DNA of 64,000 bases from Mesorhizobium sp. NZP2298 (GCF_013170825.1 NZ_CP033365.1:2802001-2866000); one strand, 5' to 3'. Positions 8,585 through 18,335 are shown, counted from the first letter of the stretch. Notes: generated by a model from the sequence alone, not told the origin. Numbers and translations are program-made.

Positions 8585-9478
8585 CTAGATCTCGCCGTGA
8601 AGCGGGATCTCCCCTGACAGCCATTGCACGAACAGCGTCGCCGACCGCGAGAGGCGCCGGTGCTGATTGGGAACCACGTGCAAGGCAACCGGCAGGATTT
8701 CCCCCGCGCCGAATGGCGCCACCAGCCGCCCCGAGGCCAGATAGGCCGCCGCATAAGTCGACATGACCGCGGTGATGCCGCCCGCGCATGCCGCAACCTC
8801 CAATGCCGCCGCTGCATTGTCGGCCTTGATCGGCGCCTTGTGCGGCGCAATGACGATGTTCTCCTTCTTCGCCCAGAGATCCAGCAACTGCATCCTGCCT
8901 TGCACGTGGATGAGCCGGGCGGCGTTGAACCAATCGGCACCGGGTTTCGCTCCAGCCTGGCGGCCGGTCTCGGGGTCGCAGAGAAGCATCAGCCGCTCTC
9001 GCCCCAGTCGCACGGCGCCCGGTGCCGGCTGCAGCGGATCGAGCGCCAGAATGCTCAGATCCGCCAGTTCCACATTGGGGTCGGTCCAGATCGTGCTGTT
9101 CAGCCGGACTTCGATCTTCGGATGGGCGGCGGAAAAACCAACCAGATGCCGTGCGAGCCACAGCGTGACGAAGCTAAGCGGGGCTGAAACCGTCACGCTG
9201 GTCTGCGCCTGCGCGCCCAGCAGCCCCTCGGTCGCCGCTTCGGCCCGATCCAGCGCCTCGGCTATTCCCGGCAGATAGGCGGTGCCGACCTCGGTCAGTT
9301 CCAAGCCGTTGCTGCGCCGATGGAAGAGCGGCCTGGCGAAGAACTGCTCCAGCGCCCGGACCCGTTGGCTGATTGCGCCCTGGGTGCAATTCAATTCCTC
9401 GGCGGCTTTGGTGAAGCTTAGATGCCGGGCCGCCGCTTCGAAGGCCTCCAGATAAATGAGATGCGGGAGATTGCGCAC
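8585..9478 (-). CDS. LysR-family regulator, GcvA-like, of the sarcosine oxidase operon
   Basis: 297 residues. The N-terminal HTH reads 'HLSFTKAAEELNCTQGAISQR', with the 'RNLPHLIYLEAFEAAARH' start usual for GcvA/AmpR-type regulators, followed by a LysR substrate-binding domain. GTG at 9478 is preferred because GAGG sits 7 nt upstream and the product then begins at the usual family start; the in-frame ATG at 9508 lacks a Shine-Dalgarno and would overlap a perfect inverted repeat. Divergent from soxBDAG, which it probably controls in response to an N-methyl compound or glycine. Confidence 0.88.
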   Translation of the reverse strand: MRNLPHLIYLEAFEAAARHLSFTKAAEELNCTQGAISQRVRALEQFFARPLFHRRSNGLELTEVGTAYLPGIAEALDRAEAATEGLLGAQAQTSVTVSAPLSFVTLWLARHLVGFSAAHPKIEVRLNSTIWTDPNVELADLSILALDPLQPAPGAVRLGRERLMLLCDPETGRQAGAKPGADWFNAARLIHVQGRMQLLDLWAKKENIVIAPHKAPIKADNAAAALEVAACAGGITAVMSTYAAAYLASGRLVAPFGAGEILPVALHVVPNQHRRLSRSATLFVQWLSGEIPLHGEI

Positions 9479-9495
9479 GCCAAGACCTCTTTTCG

Positions 9496-9537
9496 GTTCT
9501 TTACCCATTACGAAAACGGGGTCACTGGGTAAAGAAC
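9496..9537. promoter_or_regulatory. 12-bp inverted repeat upstream of soxB and its LysR regulator
   Basis: Perfect arms GTTCTTTACCCA (9496-9507) and TGGGTAAAGAAC (9526-9537) with an 18-nt spacer, in the 128-bp divergent region. Arm centres are 30 bp apart, about three helical turns, fitting two half-sites for a LysR tetramer. Function inferred from place and symmetry. Confidence 0.65.
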
Positions 9538-9606
9538 GATTTCTTGCGCCAGGCCGGCCTGGCGGGTTCTCTAAGGCCAATCCCAGCCGCCGAGCCGCAG
9601 GACGTC

Positions 9607-10848
9607 ATGCCTTTCTCTCTGCTGAAATACGGCCTGCGCGCCAGGCACGTGTCCTTTCGCGACATCCCTCCAACGCCCGACCTGAAACGATCCTACGATG
9701 TGGTGATCATCGGCGGGGGCGGTCACGGCCTCGCGGCGGCTTACTACCTGTCCAACGTGCATGGCATCCGCAATGTCGCCGTGCTGGAAAAGGGCTATCT
9801 CGCCGGCGGCAATACGGCCCGCAACACCACCACGATCCGCTCGAACTACATGACCGAGGAATCGGTCCGCTTCTACAAGGAAGGTGTCGAACTGTTCGAA
9901 ACCATGTCGCGGGATCTTGGCTTCAACGTCATGTTTTCGCAGCGCGGGCAACTGACGCTCGCGCATTCCGAGGCGACGCTGCGCAGCTTCCACCTGCGTG
10001 CCGAGATGGGCAAGCATATGGGCACAAGGATCGAAGTGGTCGATGTCCGGACGGTGAAGGAGCTTTGCCCGCATCTCAACCTAGATCTCGGCGGTCAGCA
10101 CGAGGTGATGGGCGGGCTCTGGCATGCCGACGGCGGCACCGCCCGCCATGACGCCGTGGCTTGGGGCTATGCCAGGCATGCCGGCGCGCGCGGCGTGGAG
10201 ATCCACCAGCGCACCGAGGTGACCGGCTTCGAACACGCCGGCGACCGGGTCACCCACATCAGGACGAACCGTGGAACGATCGCCGTGGGCCAAGTGCTGC
10301 AGGCAGTCGGCGGGCTCAACGGCCAGGTCGCCGCCATGGCGGGCATCCGGCTGCCGATACGCTGCTTCCCGCTGCAGGCGATGGTGACGCAGCCGCTGAA
10401 GCCATTCCTGGACATACTCGTCTCCTCGGCCAATCTGCACACCTATCTGGTGCAGTCCTCGCGTGGCGAGGTCGTCATCGGCGGCGGCTCCGATCCCTAC
10501 CAACTGGCTTCGACGCGGTCGACGCTCGACCAGAAGGAACACCTCGCCGAAGGCGCGCTGCACCTCTTCCCCTTCCTGCACAAGGTCAAGCTGTTGCGGC
10601 AATGGGCCGGGATTACCGACATGACGCCGGATTACAGCCCGATCATGGGCGCCTCGCCGTTGCGGAACTATTGGCTTGACTGCGGCTGGGGCACCTGGGG
10701 CTTCAAGGCGACGCCGGTGGCCGGCAAGCGCATGGCCGAGACCATCGCCACCGGGCGCGTGCCCGATGTCCTGAAACCGTTCGACCTGCGCCGGTTCGAC
10801 AGCTTCGCGCTGCTGAACGAAATGGGCGCCACGGCCGCCAGCCACTGA
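9607..10848 (+). CDS. soxB: Sarcosine oxidase subunit beta
   Basis: 413-residue flavoprotein subunit that carries the amine oxidation site of heterotetrameric sarcosine oxidase. The FAD-binding GGGGHG lies at residues 36-41 after 'KRSYDVVIIG'. 'ARHDAVAW' at about 179-186 holds His181, which aligns with His173 of the Corynebacterium enzyme, the residue carrying covalent FMN. 'CGWGTWGFKATP' near the C-terminus is also conserved in the family. The ATG has an upstream AGGA. First gene of soxBDAG. The true substrate may be another N-methyl amino acid. Confidence 0.93.
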   Translation: MPFSLLKYGLRARHVSFRDIPPTPDLKRSYDVVIIGGGGHGLAAAYYLSNVHGIRNVAVLEKGYLAGGNTARNTTTIRSNYMTEESVRFYKEGVELFETMSRDLGFNVMFSQRGQLTLAHSEATLRSFHLRAEMGKHMGTRIEVVDVRTVKELCPHLNLDLGGQHEVMGGLWHADGGTARHDAVAWGYARHAGARGVEIHQRTEVTGFEHAGDRVTHIRTNRGTIAVGQVLQAVGGLNGQVAAMAGIRLPIRCFPLQAMVTQPLKPFLDILVSSANLHTYLVQSSRGEVVIGGGSDPYQLASTRSTLDQKEHLAEGALHLFPFLHKVKLLRQWAGITDMTPDYSPIMGASPLRNYWLDCGWGTWGFKATPVAGKRMAETIATGRVPDVLKPFDLRRFDSFALLNEMGATAASH

Positions 10849-10859
10849 CGAGTACTCCG

Positions 10860-11111
10860 ATGAAGCTCTTGACCTGCCCGGTGAACGGCCCGCGCAACAT
10901 CACCGAATTTCAGTATCTCGGACCGGTCCGCGCGGCCAGCGCCGACCAGCCCGAGCAACTGATCGAAGCCCTGTTCTACGCCGAGAACCCGCTCGGCGTG
11001 ATGCGGGAGTGGTGGCGGCACACACCGTCCAACACCGTGCTGATCGCCGAACGCCACACCGTCAGCGACCAGATCGTCGCCACCTATCTCCCCACTCGAA
11101 AGCCTGCCTGA
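10860..11111 (+). CDS. soxD: Sarcosine oxidase subunit delta, variant without full zinc site
   Basis: 83-residue small subunit. The start 'CPVNGPRNITEFQYLG' and 'REWWRHTPSN' are recognisable SoxD features. In the Corynebacterium subunit zinc is held by two N-terminal Cys (C-x2-C), a His and a later Cys. Here Cys6 and His54 remain, but the second Cys is Asn9 and the later Cys is missing, so a canonical zinc site is unlikely. Sits 11 nt after soxB and 1 nt before soxA. Confidence 0.85.
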   Translation: MKLLTCPVNGPRNITEFQYLGPVRAASADQPEQLIEALFYAENPLGVMREWWRHTPSNTVLIAERHTVSDQIVATYLPTRKPA

Positions 11112-11112
11112 C

Positions 11113-14007
11113 ATGACCGAACGGCTGCCGCTTCCCTGGGGATCGCGCCTCGACCGCACCCAGAAAATCCGTTTCGCCTTCGATGGCCGGCCGCTCGAAG
11201 GTTTCGCCGGCGACTGCATTGCCTCGGCCATGGCCGGCAGCGATCGCTGGATCCTGTCGCGCTCCTTCAAGTACCACCGTGCGCGCGGCATCCTCACCAT
11301 GGCCGGGCAGGACGCCAACACGCTGGTGCAACTGCCTGACGAACCGAATGTGCGGGCTGATCTGCGCCCGATCGCCGAAGGGCTGAGGGTCACTGCCCAG
11401 AACGTCAACGGCACCGCCGAACGCGACCGGGGCGCGGTGCTCGACAGGTTGGGCCGCTTCATGCCCGTCGGGTTCTACTACCGCAGCTTCTTTGGCCCCG
11501 GCGCGAAAAGCTGGCTCAAATTCTGGGAGCCGTTGATCCGCAGGTCGGCCGGTCTCGGCAAGGTCGATCTCACTGCCGGTCATGGCCATTATATCAGGGA
11601 AAACCTGCACACCGACGTGCTGGTCGTCGGCGCTGGCCCGGCGGGGCTTTCGGCGGCCATCAAGGCAGCCGAGGCGGGCGCCGAGGTGCTGCTGGTCGAC
11701 TTGAACCCGGAAATCGGCGGCGCCTTGACCTATGCGCGCTTCGGCCTCGAGACGGCGGAGGCCGAGGCGACCTTGCAGGCGTTGCGCGTCGCGGCCGAGA
11801 AAATCGGCAATCTACGGGTGCTGACCGGCGCTACCTGCAATGGGTGGTTCGCCGACAACTGGCTTCCGGTGCTGCAGGGCGAGACGCTCTATCGCGTTCG
11901 TGCCAAGCAGGTCGTGGTGGCCGCGGGATCGCATGAACAGCCCCTGGTGTTTCGCAACAACGACCTGCCCGGCATCCTCCTGTCGTCCGCGGCACAGCGG
12001 CTGATGCGCCACTATGCGGTTCGCCCTGGCCGGCGCGCCGTGGTCTTTGCCGGCAACCGGGATGGATATCTCGCCGCTCACGACCTTCTCGACGCAGGCG
12101 TGTCCTTGGCCGCCGTTCTCGACCCGGCAGCCGATGCGTCCGACAACACCCTCGCGCAACACCTCGTCGAGCGCGGCGTCCGGATCATCCCGAATGTCAC
12201 CGTCACGGAAGCGCTGGGGACCGGGGGCAATCGCCATATAAGAGCCGTCCGCTTCAGCACGCCCGAACATGGCGCGGAGCTGCTGGAGTGCGATCACCTG
12301 GTGGTGGCGGCGGGCTACACGCCGTCTTACCAGCTACCGCTGCATGCCGGCGCGAAGCTGGGATTTGACGAGACCAGTCGGCAATTCGTGCTGAGCAATC
12401 TGCCGGAGGCGTTTCATGTCGCCGGTTCGGCGGCAGGCTGTTTCGAGCTGAACTCGGTGCTGCGCAGCGGCGAGGTCGCGGGCGCGGCGGCGGCGCGGGG
12501 GGCGGGGCATGATGCCGAACTGCCGGCGATCATCCCGGATGCCGGCGCGGCGGCGATGAACCATTTTCAACCGTTGTCCGCGCACGCGAAGGGGCGGGAC
12601 TTCGTGGATTTCGACGAGGATCTGCAGGTCAAGGATATCAAGAACGCCGTCAGCGACGGCTATAGCGAGCTCGAGCTGGTGAAGCGCTATTCCACCGTCG
12701 GCATGGGGCCGTCGCAGGGACGGCATTCCGCGCTGGCAACGGCCAGGATCGTGGCGGCGGAGACGGGCCGCTCAGTGGGCGAGGTGGGTATCACCACGTC
12801 GCGGCCGCCATTCGGCCCGGAAAAACTGGGACTGCTGGCCGGCCCGAACCATGTGCCCTACCGGCATACGGCGATCCACGCCGAACATGTCGCAAGCGGC
12901 GCGAAGCTGACACCTGTCGGTGCGTGGTGGCGACCGCTGCACTACGGTGGAGATGGCGATGCCGGCGGGACGATCTCCGACGAGGTCAGGCTGGTGCGTG
13001 ACAAGGTCGGCATGCTTGACGTTTCGACCCTGGGCAAGCTGGCGATACGAGGGCCGGATGCCGGCGCTTTCCTCGACCGCATCTATACGATGGCGCATGC
13101 CAGGCAGCCGGTGGGGCGCGTGCGCTACTGCCTGATGCTGAACGACATGGGATCGGTCATCGACGACGGGGTGGCTTATAGGCTGTCCGAGACCGAATTC
13201 TACGTGACCGCCACCACCGGCGCCGTTGCCCGCGTCTTCACCGACATGCTGTTCGCGAACACGCAATGGGGCATGCGGGTCGATATCCAGAACGTCACCG
13301 CCGCCTTCGCGGCGATCAATGTCACCGGCCCTTCGGCACGGAAGGTTCTTGAGGCACTCGGCGGGGACATCGATCTCTCCCCGGTGGGCTTCCCCTATCT
13401 CAATGGCCGCAGCGGCGTGATCGGCGGATGCCCGGTCCGGGTCATGCGCATCGGCTTCACCGGCGAACTGAGCTACGAACTTCACGTGCCGCAATCCTTC
13501 GGCGCGGCACTCTGGCGAAAGCTGCTGGAGGTGGGGGCGCCCCACGGGCTGCAACCCTATGGGCTGGAAGCCTCGCGCATCCTGCGTCTGGAAAAGGGGC
13601 ACATCATCATTGGCCAGGATACCGACGCGCTCTCGACCCCCGACGAACTGGGCATGGGTTGGGCGCTGTCGAAGGCCAAGACGCGCTATGTCGGCAAGAC
13701 TGCCATCGAGGCGCGGGGCGGGCTGGGCCTCAAGCGCAAGCTTTGCGGCTTCGAACTGCCCGAGGGACACGGCATCCGGCTGGCGGAATCCTGCCTCGTG
13801 CTGCGCGACGGACGCCCGGTGGGCTTCGTCACCTCGACCTGCTTCTCGCCAACGCTGGGCAAATGGATCGGCCTGGCCTACGCCGACCCGCGTGACGCGG
13901 CGCCGGGATCCAGCCTGCGCATACGCGGCCTGTGCGGCAAGGAACTGCAGGCCAGGGTGGTGCCGACACCGTTCCATGACCCCGAAAACCAGCGGCAGGA
14001 GATGTAG
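11113..14007 (+). CDS. soxA: Sarcosine oxidase subunit alpha
   Basis: 964 residues, normal for SoxA. Order: cysteine-poor ferredoxin-like N-terminal domain (about 15-100), NAD-binding Rossmann region with GAGPAG at 173-178, a SoxA A3-type domain around 500-590, then a GcvT-type folate-binding domain (about 610-960) containing 'GFTGELSYELHVP' and 'LRLEKGHIIIGQDTD'. In the family this domain accepts the formaldehyde equivalent onto tetrahydrofolate. The start overlaps nothing; the ATG follows the soxD stop by one base. Confidence 0.93.
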   Translation: MTERLPLPWGSRLDRTQKIRFAFDGRPLEGFAGDCIASAMAGSDRWILSRSFKYHRARGILTMAGQDANTLVQLPDEPNVRADLRPIAEGLRVTAQNVNGTAERDRGAVLDRLGRFMPVGFYYRSFFGPGAKSWLKFWEPLIRRSAGLGKVDLTAGHGHYIRENLHTDVLVVGAGPAGLSAAIKAAEAGAEVLLVDLNPEIGGALTYARFGLETAEAEATLQALRVAAEKIGNLRVLTGATCNGWFADNWLPVLQGETLYRVRAKQVVVAAGSHEQPLVFRNNDLPGILLSSAAQRLMRHYAVRPGRRAVVFAGNRDGYLAAHDLLDAGVSLAAVLDPAADASDNTLAQHLVERGVRIIPNVTVTEALGTGGNRHIRAVRFSTPEHGAELLECDHLVVAAGYTPSYQLPLHAGAKLGFDETSRQFVLSNLPEAFHVAGSAAGCFELNSVLRSGEVAGAAAARGAGHDAELPAIIPDAGAAAMNHFQPLSAHAKGRDFVDFDEDLQVKDIKNAVSDGYSELELVKRYSTVGMGPSQGRHSALATARIVAAETGRSVGEVGITTSRPPFGPEKLGLLAGPNHVPYRHTAIHAEHVASGAKLTPVGAWWRPLHYGGDGDAGGTISDEVRLVRDKVGMLDVSTLGKLAIRGPDAGAFLDRIYTMAHARQPVGRVRYCLMLNDMGSVIDDGVAYRLSETEFYVTATTGAVARVFTDMLFANTQWGMRVDIQNVTAAFAAINVTGPSARKVLEALGGDIDLSPVGFPYLNGRSGVIGGCPVRVMRIGFTGELSYELHVPQSFGAALWRKLLEVGAPHGLQPYGLEASRILRLEKGHIIIGQDTDALSTPDELGMGWALSKAKTRYVGKTAIEARGGLGLKRKLCGFELPEGHGIRLAESCLVLRDGRPVGFVTSTCFSPTLGKWIGLAYADPRDAAPGSSLRIRGLCGKELQARVVPTPFHDPENQRQEM

Positions 14008-14008
14008 G

Positions 14009-14680
14009 ATGCCCCCGAGCAGCCATTCCGCGTCGGTCGGTCATCCCGAGGGTATTGATCCCGGTCTGCGCCACCACGCCCTGGCGCGGCGCCTCGCGCG
14101 CAGGGATGGGCCGCCCGGAGCGCAGGAGAACGTCGTGCTCGATTGCACGCCGACCGAGCGGTTCGGGCTGCGTGGTCCCGGCACAATGGACTGGCTCGGT
14201 AAAGCAGGTCTTGCGACACCGGAAACGGTGAATACCGCCATTGTCTTGCCTTGCGGCACGTCGGTGCTGCGACTTGGCCAGCAGGAGGTGCTGCTGGCGG
14301 CACCTCCCGGCGGCGGCGGTGCGCGGTTGCGCGACCTGCGCAAGGCCTGGCACGACAGTGAGCTTCCCTCCAAGGGATATGACGCCTATCGCGACGAAGG
14401 CTGGGCGTGGTTCGTGATATCGGGTCCGGCGGCGCCCGCGCTGATGCGGCGGATCTCGATGGCCGATCTGAGGCCGGAAAGCCTTAAGGCCGGTGATCTC
14501 TCCCAGACCCGCGCCTTGCATCTGGACGCGGTCGTGGCCCGCTTCGACCGTTTCGGCGCGATATCCTATGATATTTTCTTCGACATCGCCTCGGCGGCGT
14601 TTGCATTGGATGTCCTGACCGAGACGGCTGCCGGAACGAATGCCGGCTTTCAACTGGCGGCTCTCCACCCCGCGGAATAG
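14009..14680 (+). CDS. soxG: Sarcosine oxidase subunit gamma
   Basis: 223-residue subunit with a GcvT-like fold ('LRGPGTMDWLGKAGLATPE', 'GWAWFVISGPAAPALMRRIS'). ATG at 14009 begins one base after the soxA TAG; the open frame extends far upstream within soxA but that part is out-of-frame shadow. Last gene of soxBDAG. About 96 bp then separate it from the convergent aminotransferase gene; no clear terminator was seen there. Confidence 0.87.
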   Translation: MPPSSHSASVGHPEGIDPGLRHHALARRLARRDGPPGAQENVVLDCTPTERFGLRGPGTMDWLGKAGLATPETVNTAIVLPCGTSVLRLGQQEVLLAAPPGGGGARLRDLRKAWHDSELPSKGYDAYRDEGWAWFVISGPAAPALMRRISMADLRPESLKAGDLSQTRALHLDAVVARFDRFGAISYDIFFDIASAAFALDVLTETAAGTNAGFQLAALHPAE

Positions 14681-14776
14681 TTCGGTCCTCGCCTGTTTCC
14701 TGCTCGGGTCGCGGTGAACATCACGCCGCCATGCCGCGTCGCGGGGAGGCCCGTTGTTGATCCTAACTGTTGCCGC

Positions 14777-15991
14777 TCACGCGCGATATCGGTCGACGAG
14801 GGTCACCAGACGCTCGCAGGCCGCAACAGCGGCGGCGTGATCCTGCGAAAAGTTCAGGCGGACGCTGTTTTCGGAAAACGGACTGAATTCCGTTCCGGGT
14901 GTCACGATGACGCCCGCCTGCAGGCGCAGGATGCGGACAAAATCACCACCTGCCACGGCCAGGCGGGGCAGAGCCGGAAAGATGTAGCTGCCGGCCTCGG
15001 TCGTGCGGACCTGGATTCCGGAAGTCGCGCGGAAAACCTTCAACAAATCGTCGCGGATCGCCTGGTGCTCGCGGATGCGCTGGTCCATCCAGCCGGCCGG
15101 TTCGTCGAACCAGCTGCGCAAAACGGCCTGGCTATAGCCACCGGCGCGCAAGGAGACGATGGCCTGCAGCTTCTCCATGCGGGCAATGATTTCTTTCGAT
15201 CCGAAGGCCACCCCCAGCCGATAACCGCTGAGCGATTCCGTCTTCGATGGCCCCATGATGGTCACGACGTTTTCCGCGTCCAGCTTCTGCGCGCGCAAGT
15301 GGGTGTAGTCCATGCCGGAGTACAGCAGGCGCGAGTAAAGCTGGTCGACGATGACGGTCGCGCCGTACTGGCTTGCCAGCGCGGCAATCGCTTCGATCTC
15401 CGCTCGGGAGTAGACCACGCCGGCCGGATTGTTTGGGTTCGAGAACAGGAAGATTCTTGCGCCCGACCTGAATGCGTCTTCCAACTGGCCAAGATCGAGG
15501 CCCGAACGGCCTTCGGTCGTTGCGTAGTCCATCCGGACGGGCATCATTTCGCCTTCGCAGAATTCCACCAGTTTGCGGTTGGCAAAATAATCGGGCTGGA
15601 CGATCGCCACCTTGTCGCCCCGCGACACGGTGGAGGCGACGGCCAGGAACAGCGCGCCCTGGGTGCCGGGGGTGATGATCAGGCCGTCGCGCGCATCGAC
15701 AGGGGCTCCGGTAAAGCCTGCCAGCCGCGTGGCGAGTTCTTCGCGGATGCCAAGATCGCCGCGATATTCTGTGTAGGCCTGCCTGCCGCCGGCTTCGACG
15801 CCGGCCGAGAAGACCTCGAACGAGCCCGGTGTCGGGGTGAACGCGTCCACGTCACCATGCGAAAAATCCACCGGCCGGCCGGTGATCACGTCGCCCAGCA
15901 ATACGGCGTCGATCCCGCCGGACAACTGGCGGCCCTCCTGTCCGGGCGCCGCGTCGGTGCCGAGGCCGCTGAATTTGCTCTGGATCGTCAT
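14777..15991 (-). CDS. Class I/II pyridoxal-phosphate aminotransferase
   Basis: 404 residues. Recognised by 'NPNNPAG' (185-191), 'VDQLYSRLLYSG' and the PLP-lysine motif 'GPSKTESLSGYRLG' with Lys250. ATG at 15991 has AGGA 7 nt upstream. The amino donor is unknown; aspartate-, alanine- and kynurenine-type enzymes all belong here. It stands between soxBDAG (convergent) and the CocE operon (divergent), so it may belong to either amine pathway, or share the palindrome-controlled promoter region with the latter. Confidence 0.85.
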   Translation of the reverse strand: MTIQSKFSGLGTDAAPGQEGRQLSGGIDAVLLGDVITGRPVDFSHGDVDAFTPTPGSFEVFSAGVEAGGRQAYTEYRGDLGIREELATRLAGFTGAPVDARDGLIITPGTQGALFLAVASTVSRGDKVAIVQPDYFANRKLVEFCEGEMMPVRMDYATTEGRSGLDLGQLEDAFRSGARIFLFSNPNNPAGVVYSRAEIEAIAALASQYGATVIVDQLYSRLLYSGMDYTHLRAQKLDAENVVTIMGPSKTESLSGYRLGVAFGSKEIIARMEKLQAIVSLRAGGYSQAVLRSWFDEPAGWMDQRIREHQAIRDDLLKVFRATSGIQVRTTEAGSYIFPALPRLAVAGGDFVRILRLQAGVIVTPGTEFSPFSENSVRLNFSQDHAAAVAACERLVTLVDRYRA

Positions 15992-16254
15992 CGGAAATTC
16001 CTGATTGGAGGCACTGCCGCTGCCGCGATGCCATAGCAGCACATATCAAGCAACGAAATTTAGAAGATGGACCCCCCCGATTTCCGGCGCGCTTTCCGAC
16101 CCTCGCGGATGCGGTTCGATCGCGAAGGCATACCGGCTGTACTTCAACATCGCGATGACAGACGCCGGCCTCCACCTGACCAGGAAGCCCAACGGCCTCA
16201 CGGCCGCCGAAGAACGGTTCGCATTCGGCGTCAAAAAAGCGAAGCGGGATTGCG

Positions 16255-16300
16255 CCGCAAATGCTCTTGTTGTACGAACGTTCAACAAGAGCATTTGCGG
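16255..16300. promoter_or_regulatory. Long palindromic operator upstream of CocE/ABC operon
   Basis: 46-bp palindrome with perfect 18-bp arms; the inner arms are CTTGTTG and CAACAAG around TACGAACGTT. The right edge is 9 nt before the GTG start of the hydrolase gene. The same core occurs at 28251-28292 in the same orientation to its gene. It resembles BetI-type sites (TTGxACG...CGTxCAA), so the TetR protein at 23851 is the likely binder. The rest of the 318-bp divergent region (15992-16309) shows nothing else clear. Confidence 0.8.
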
Positions 16301-16309
16301 GTACCTGCC

Positions 16310-18319
16310 GTGGTACGAACCGAGTTTCCCTTTGCCGTCGAAACCGTCGATCCGCTGTGGATCGCGCTGGCCGACGGCACCCGCATTGCCGCGACGCTGT
16401 GGCGTCCGCGCACCGAGGGCAAGGTGCCTGTCGTCGTCGAGATGGTGCCTTATCGCCGCCGTGACGGCACCGTGGCGCGCGACATCGACATCCACCCCTG
16501 GCTTGCCGGCCACGGCATCGCCTGTGCCCGGATAGACATTCGCGGCAGCGGCGATTCCGACGGCGACCTGGCCGATGAATATCTGCCGCGTGAACAGGAA
16601 GACGCCTGCGAGATCATCGCGCATCTGGCCGCGCAAGCCTGGTGCAACGGCAATGTCGGCATGACCGGCATTTCCTGGGGCGGCTTCAATGCGCTGCAGG
16701 TCGCGGCGCGCCGGCCGCCGGCCCTGAAGGCGATCATAACCAACTGCGCCACCGACGATCGCTACGCCGACGACATCCACTATATGGGCGGCGCGCTGCT
16801 GACCGAGCAGGAGATGTGGTCGAACTTCATGCTGGTGAAGAAGGCGATGGCGCCCGATCCGCACATCGTCGGCGACGTCTGGCACGCCATGTGGATGAGC
16901 CGCCTTGCAAAGACAAGCTCGCTCTCGGAAGTGTGGCTCGCGCATCAGCGCCGCGATGACTATTGGCGGCAAGGTTCCGTCTGCGAGGATCATTCCGCGA
17001 TCGAATGCGCCGTCATGGCTGTCTGCGGCTGGGAGGACAGCTATTCCAACTTCGTGCCGCGCCTGCTCGAGCATCTGCCGGGGCCGAAGCTCGGCATTGT
17101 CGGGCCGTGGTCGCATGCCTATCCCTGCCGTGGCGCGCCGGGACCGCTGATCGGCTATCTGCAGGAGGCGCTGCGCTGGTGGCGGCATTGGCTGTGCGGC
17201 GAAGACACCGGCATCATGGATGAGCCGCTCTACCGCGTCTGGATCACCGGCGAGGAGAGGCCGCGGCCATTCTATCTCCCCGATCACGCCGGCAACTGGG
17301 CCGCCGAGGACCATTGGCCGTCGCCGCGCATCGAGCGCCGCACGCTGCATCTGAACGCCGCCGGGCTGGGCAGCGAACCCGCGCCGGGAGCGACGCTTTC
17401 CGTGCGCTCACCGGCGACCGCCGGCCGCGACTGCGGCCGCTGGGGCGGCTATGGCGGCGCCTGCCCGGACATGCCCATCGACCAGCGCCGCGAGGATGGG
17501 ATGGCGCTGTGCTTCGACACGCGACCGCTGGATGATGATCTGACATTGCTTGGCGCGCCGGAACTGGACCTGCTCGTCAGCGTCGACCAGCCGCATGTCA
17601 ATCTCGCCGCGCGGCTGTGCGACGTCTATCCCGACGGCACCTCGGCGCTGATGACCTATGGCGTGCTCAATCTCAGCCACCGCGACAGCCATGAGCATCC
17701 GACACCCTGTCCGGTCGGAATGCCGTTTCGCGTCAAGCTGAAGCTCAATGATTTCGCCCGTACCGTGCCCAAGGGCCACCGTATCCGGCTGGCGCTGGCC
17801 AACCAGCACTGGCCGATCCTGTGGCCGCAGCCGAAATTGTCGACGCTGTCGGTATCGAGCGGCGACAGCACCATGATGCTTCCGGTGCGCCCGTCGTCGC
17901 CGCGCGATCGCGACGTCCGTTTCGAGCCTGCCGAAACCGCGCCGCCGGTGCCCACCACGACGCTCGACGAGGGCTTCGACCGCCGCGTCGTCACCGACGA
18001 TGTCGGCTCGGGCGTGCAGACCATTGCGCTGACCTCCGATCACGGGCGCCGGCGCTATGACGACCGCGCCATCACCGTGTCTTCCGCAAACAGCGACACG
18101 ATGAGCATCCGCAGTGACGATCCGCTGTCGGCAAAACTCGTCACCGAATATCGCTGGGCGATCGCCAGCGGCGATGCCGACACCGAGGCGATCGCGGTGA
18201 CCGAGCTGACATCGGACGAAACCCATTTCAACCTGAGTTGGCGGCTCGAGGCCCGAGAACGGGGCACGCTCGTCCACAGCGCCTCGGCAACCCAGCGCAT
18301 CAGGCGCGATTTCGCCTGA
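16310..18319 (+). CDS. CocE/NonD family hydrolase (S15 / X-Pro dipeptidyl-peptidase-like)
   Basis: 669-residue alpha/beta hydrolase of the peptidase S15 type, cytoplasmic (no signal). Nucleophile Ser122 in 'GISWGG', likely acid in 'GWEDSY', likely His in 'GPWSHAY', then a C-terminal jelly-roll (about 330-560). GTG at 16310 is chosen because homology-like sequence begins there and no nearby ATG exists; no clear Shine-Dalgarno is present. First gene before a dipeptide-type importer, so it probably cleaves an imported amide, ester or prolyl substrate. Confidence 0.85.
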   Translation: MVRTEFPFAVETVDPLWIALADGTRIAATLWRPRTEGKVPVVVEMVPYRRRDGTVARDIDIHPWLAGHGIACARIDIRGSGDSDGDLADEYLPREQEDACEIIAHLAAQAWCNGNVGMTGISWGGFNALQVAARRPPALKAIITNCATDDRYADDIHYMGGALLTEQEMWSNFMLVKKAMAPDPHIVGDVWHAMWMSRLAKTSSLSEVWLAHQRRDDYWRQGSVCEDHSAIECAVMAVCGWEDSYSNFVPRLLEHLPGPKLGIVGPWSHAYPCRGAPGPLIGYLQEALRWWRHWLCGEDTGIMDEPLYRVWITGEERPRPFYLPDHAGNWAAEDHWPSPRIERRTLHLNAAGLGSEPAPGATLSVRSPATAGRDCGRWGGYGGACPDMPIDQRREDGMALCFDTRPLDDDLTLLGAPELDLLVSVDQPHVNLAARLCDVYPDGTSALMTYGVLNLSHRDSHEHPTPCPVGMPFRVKLKLNDFARTVPKGHRIRLALANQHWPILWPQPKLSTLSVSSGDSTMMLPVRPSSPRDRDVRFEPAETAPPVPTTTLDEGFDRRVVTDDVGSGVQTIALTSDHGRRRYDDRAITVSSANSDTMSIRSDDPLSAKLVTEYRWAIASGDADTEAIAVTELTSDETHFNLSWRLEARERGTLVHSASATQRIRRDFA

Positions 18320-18335
18320 GAAAGAGAGGGAGGCC

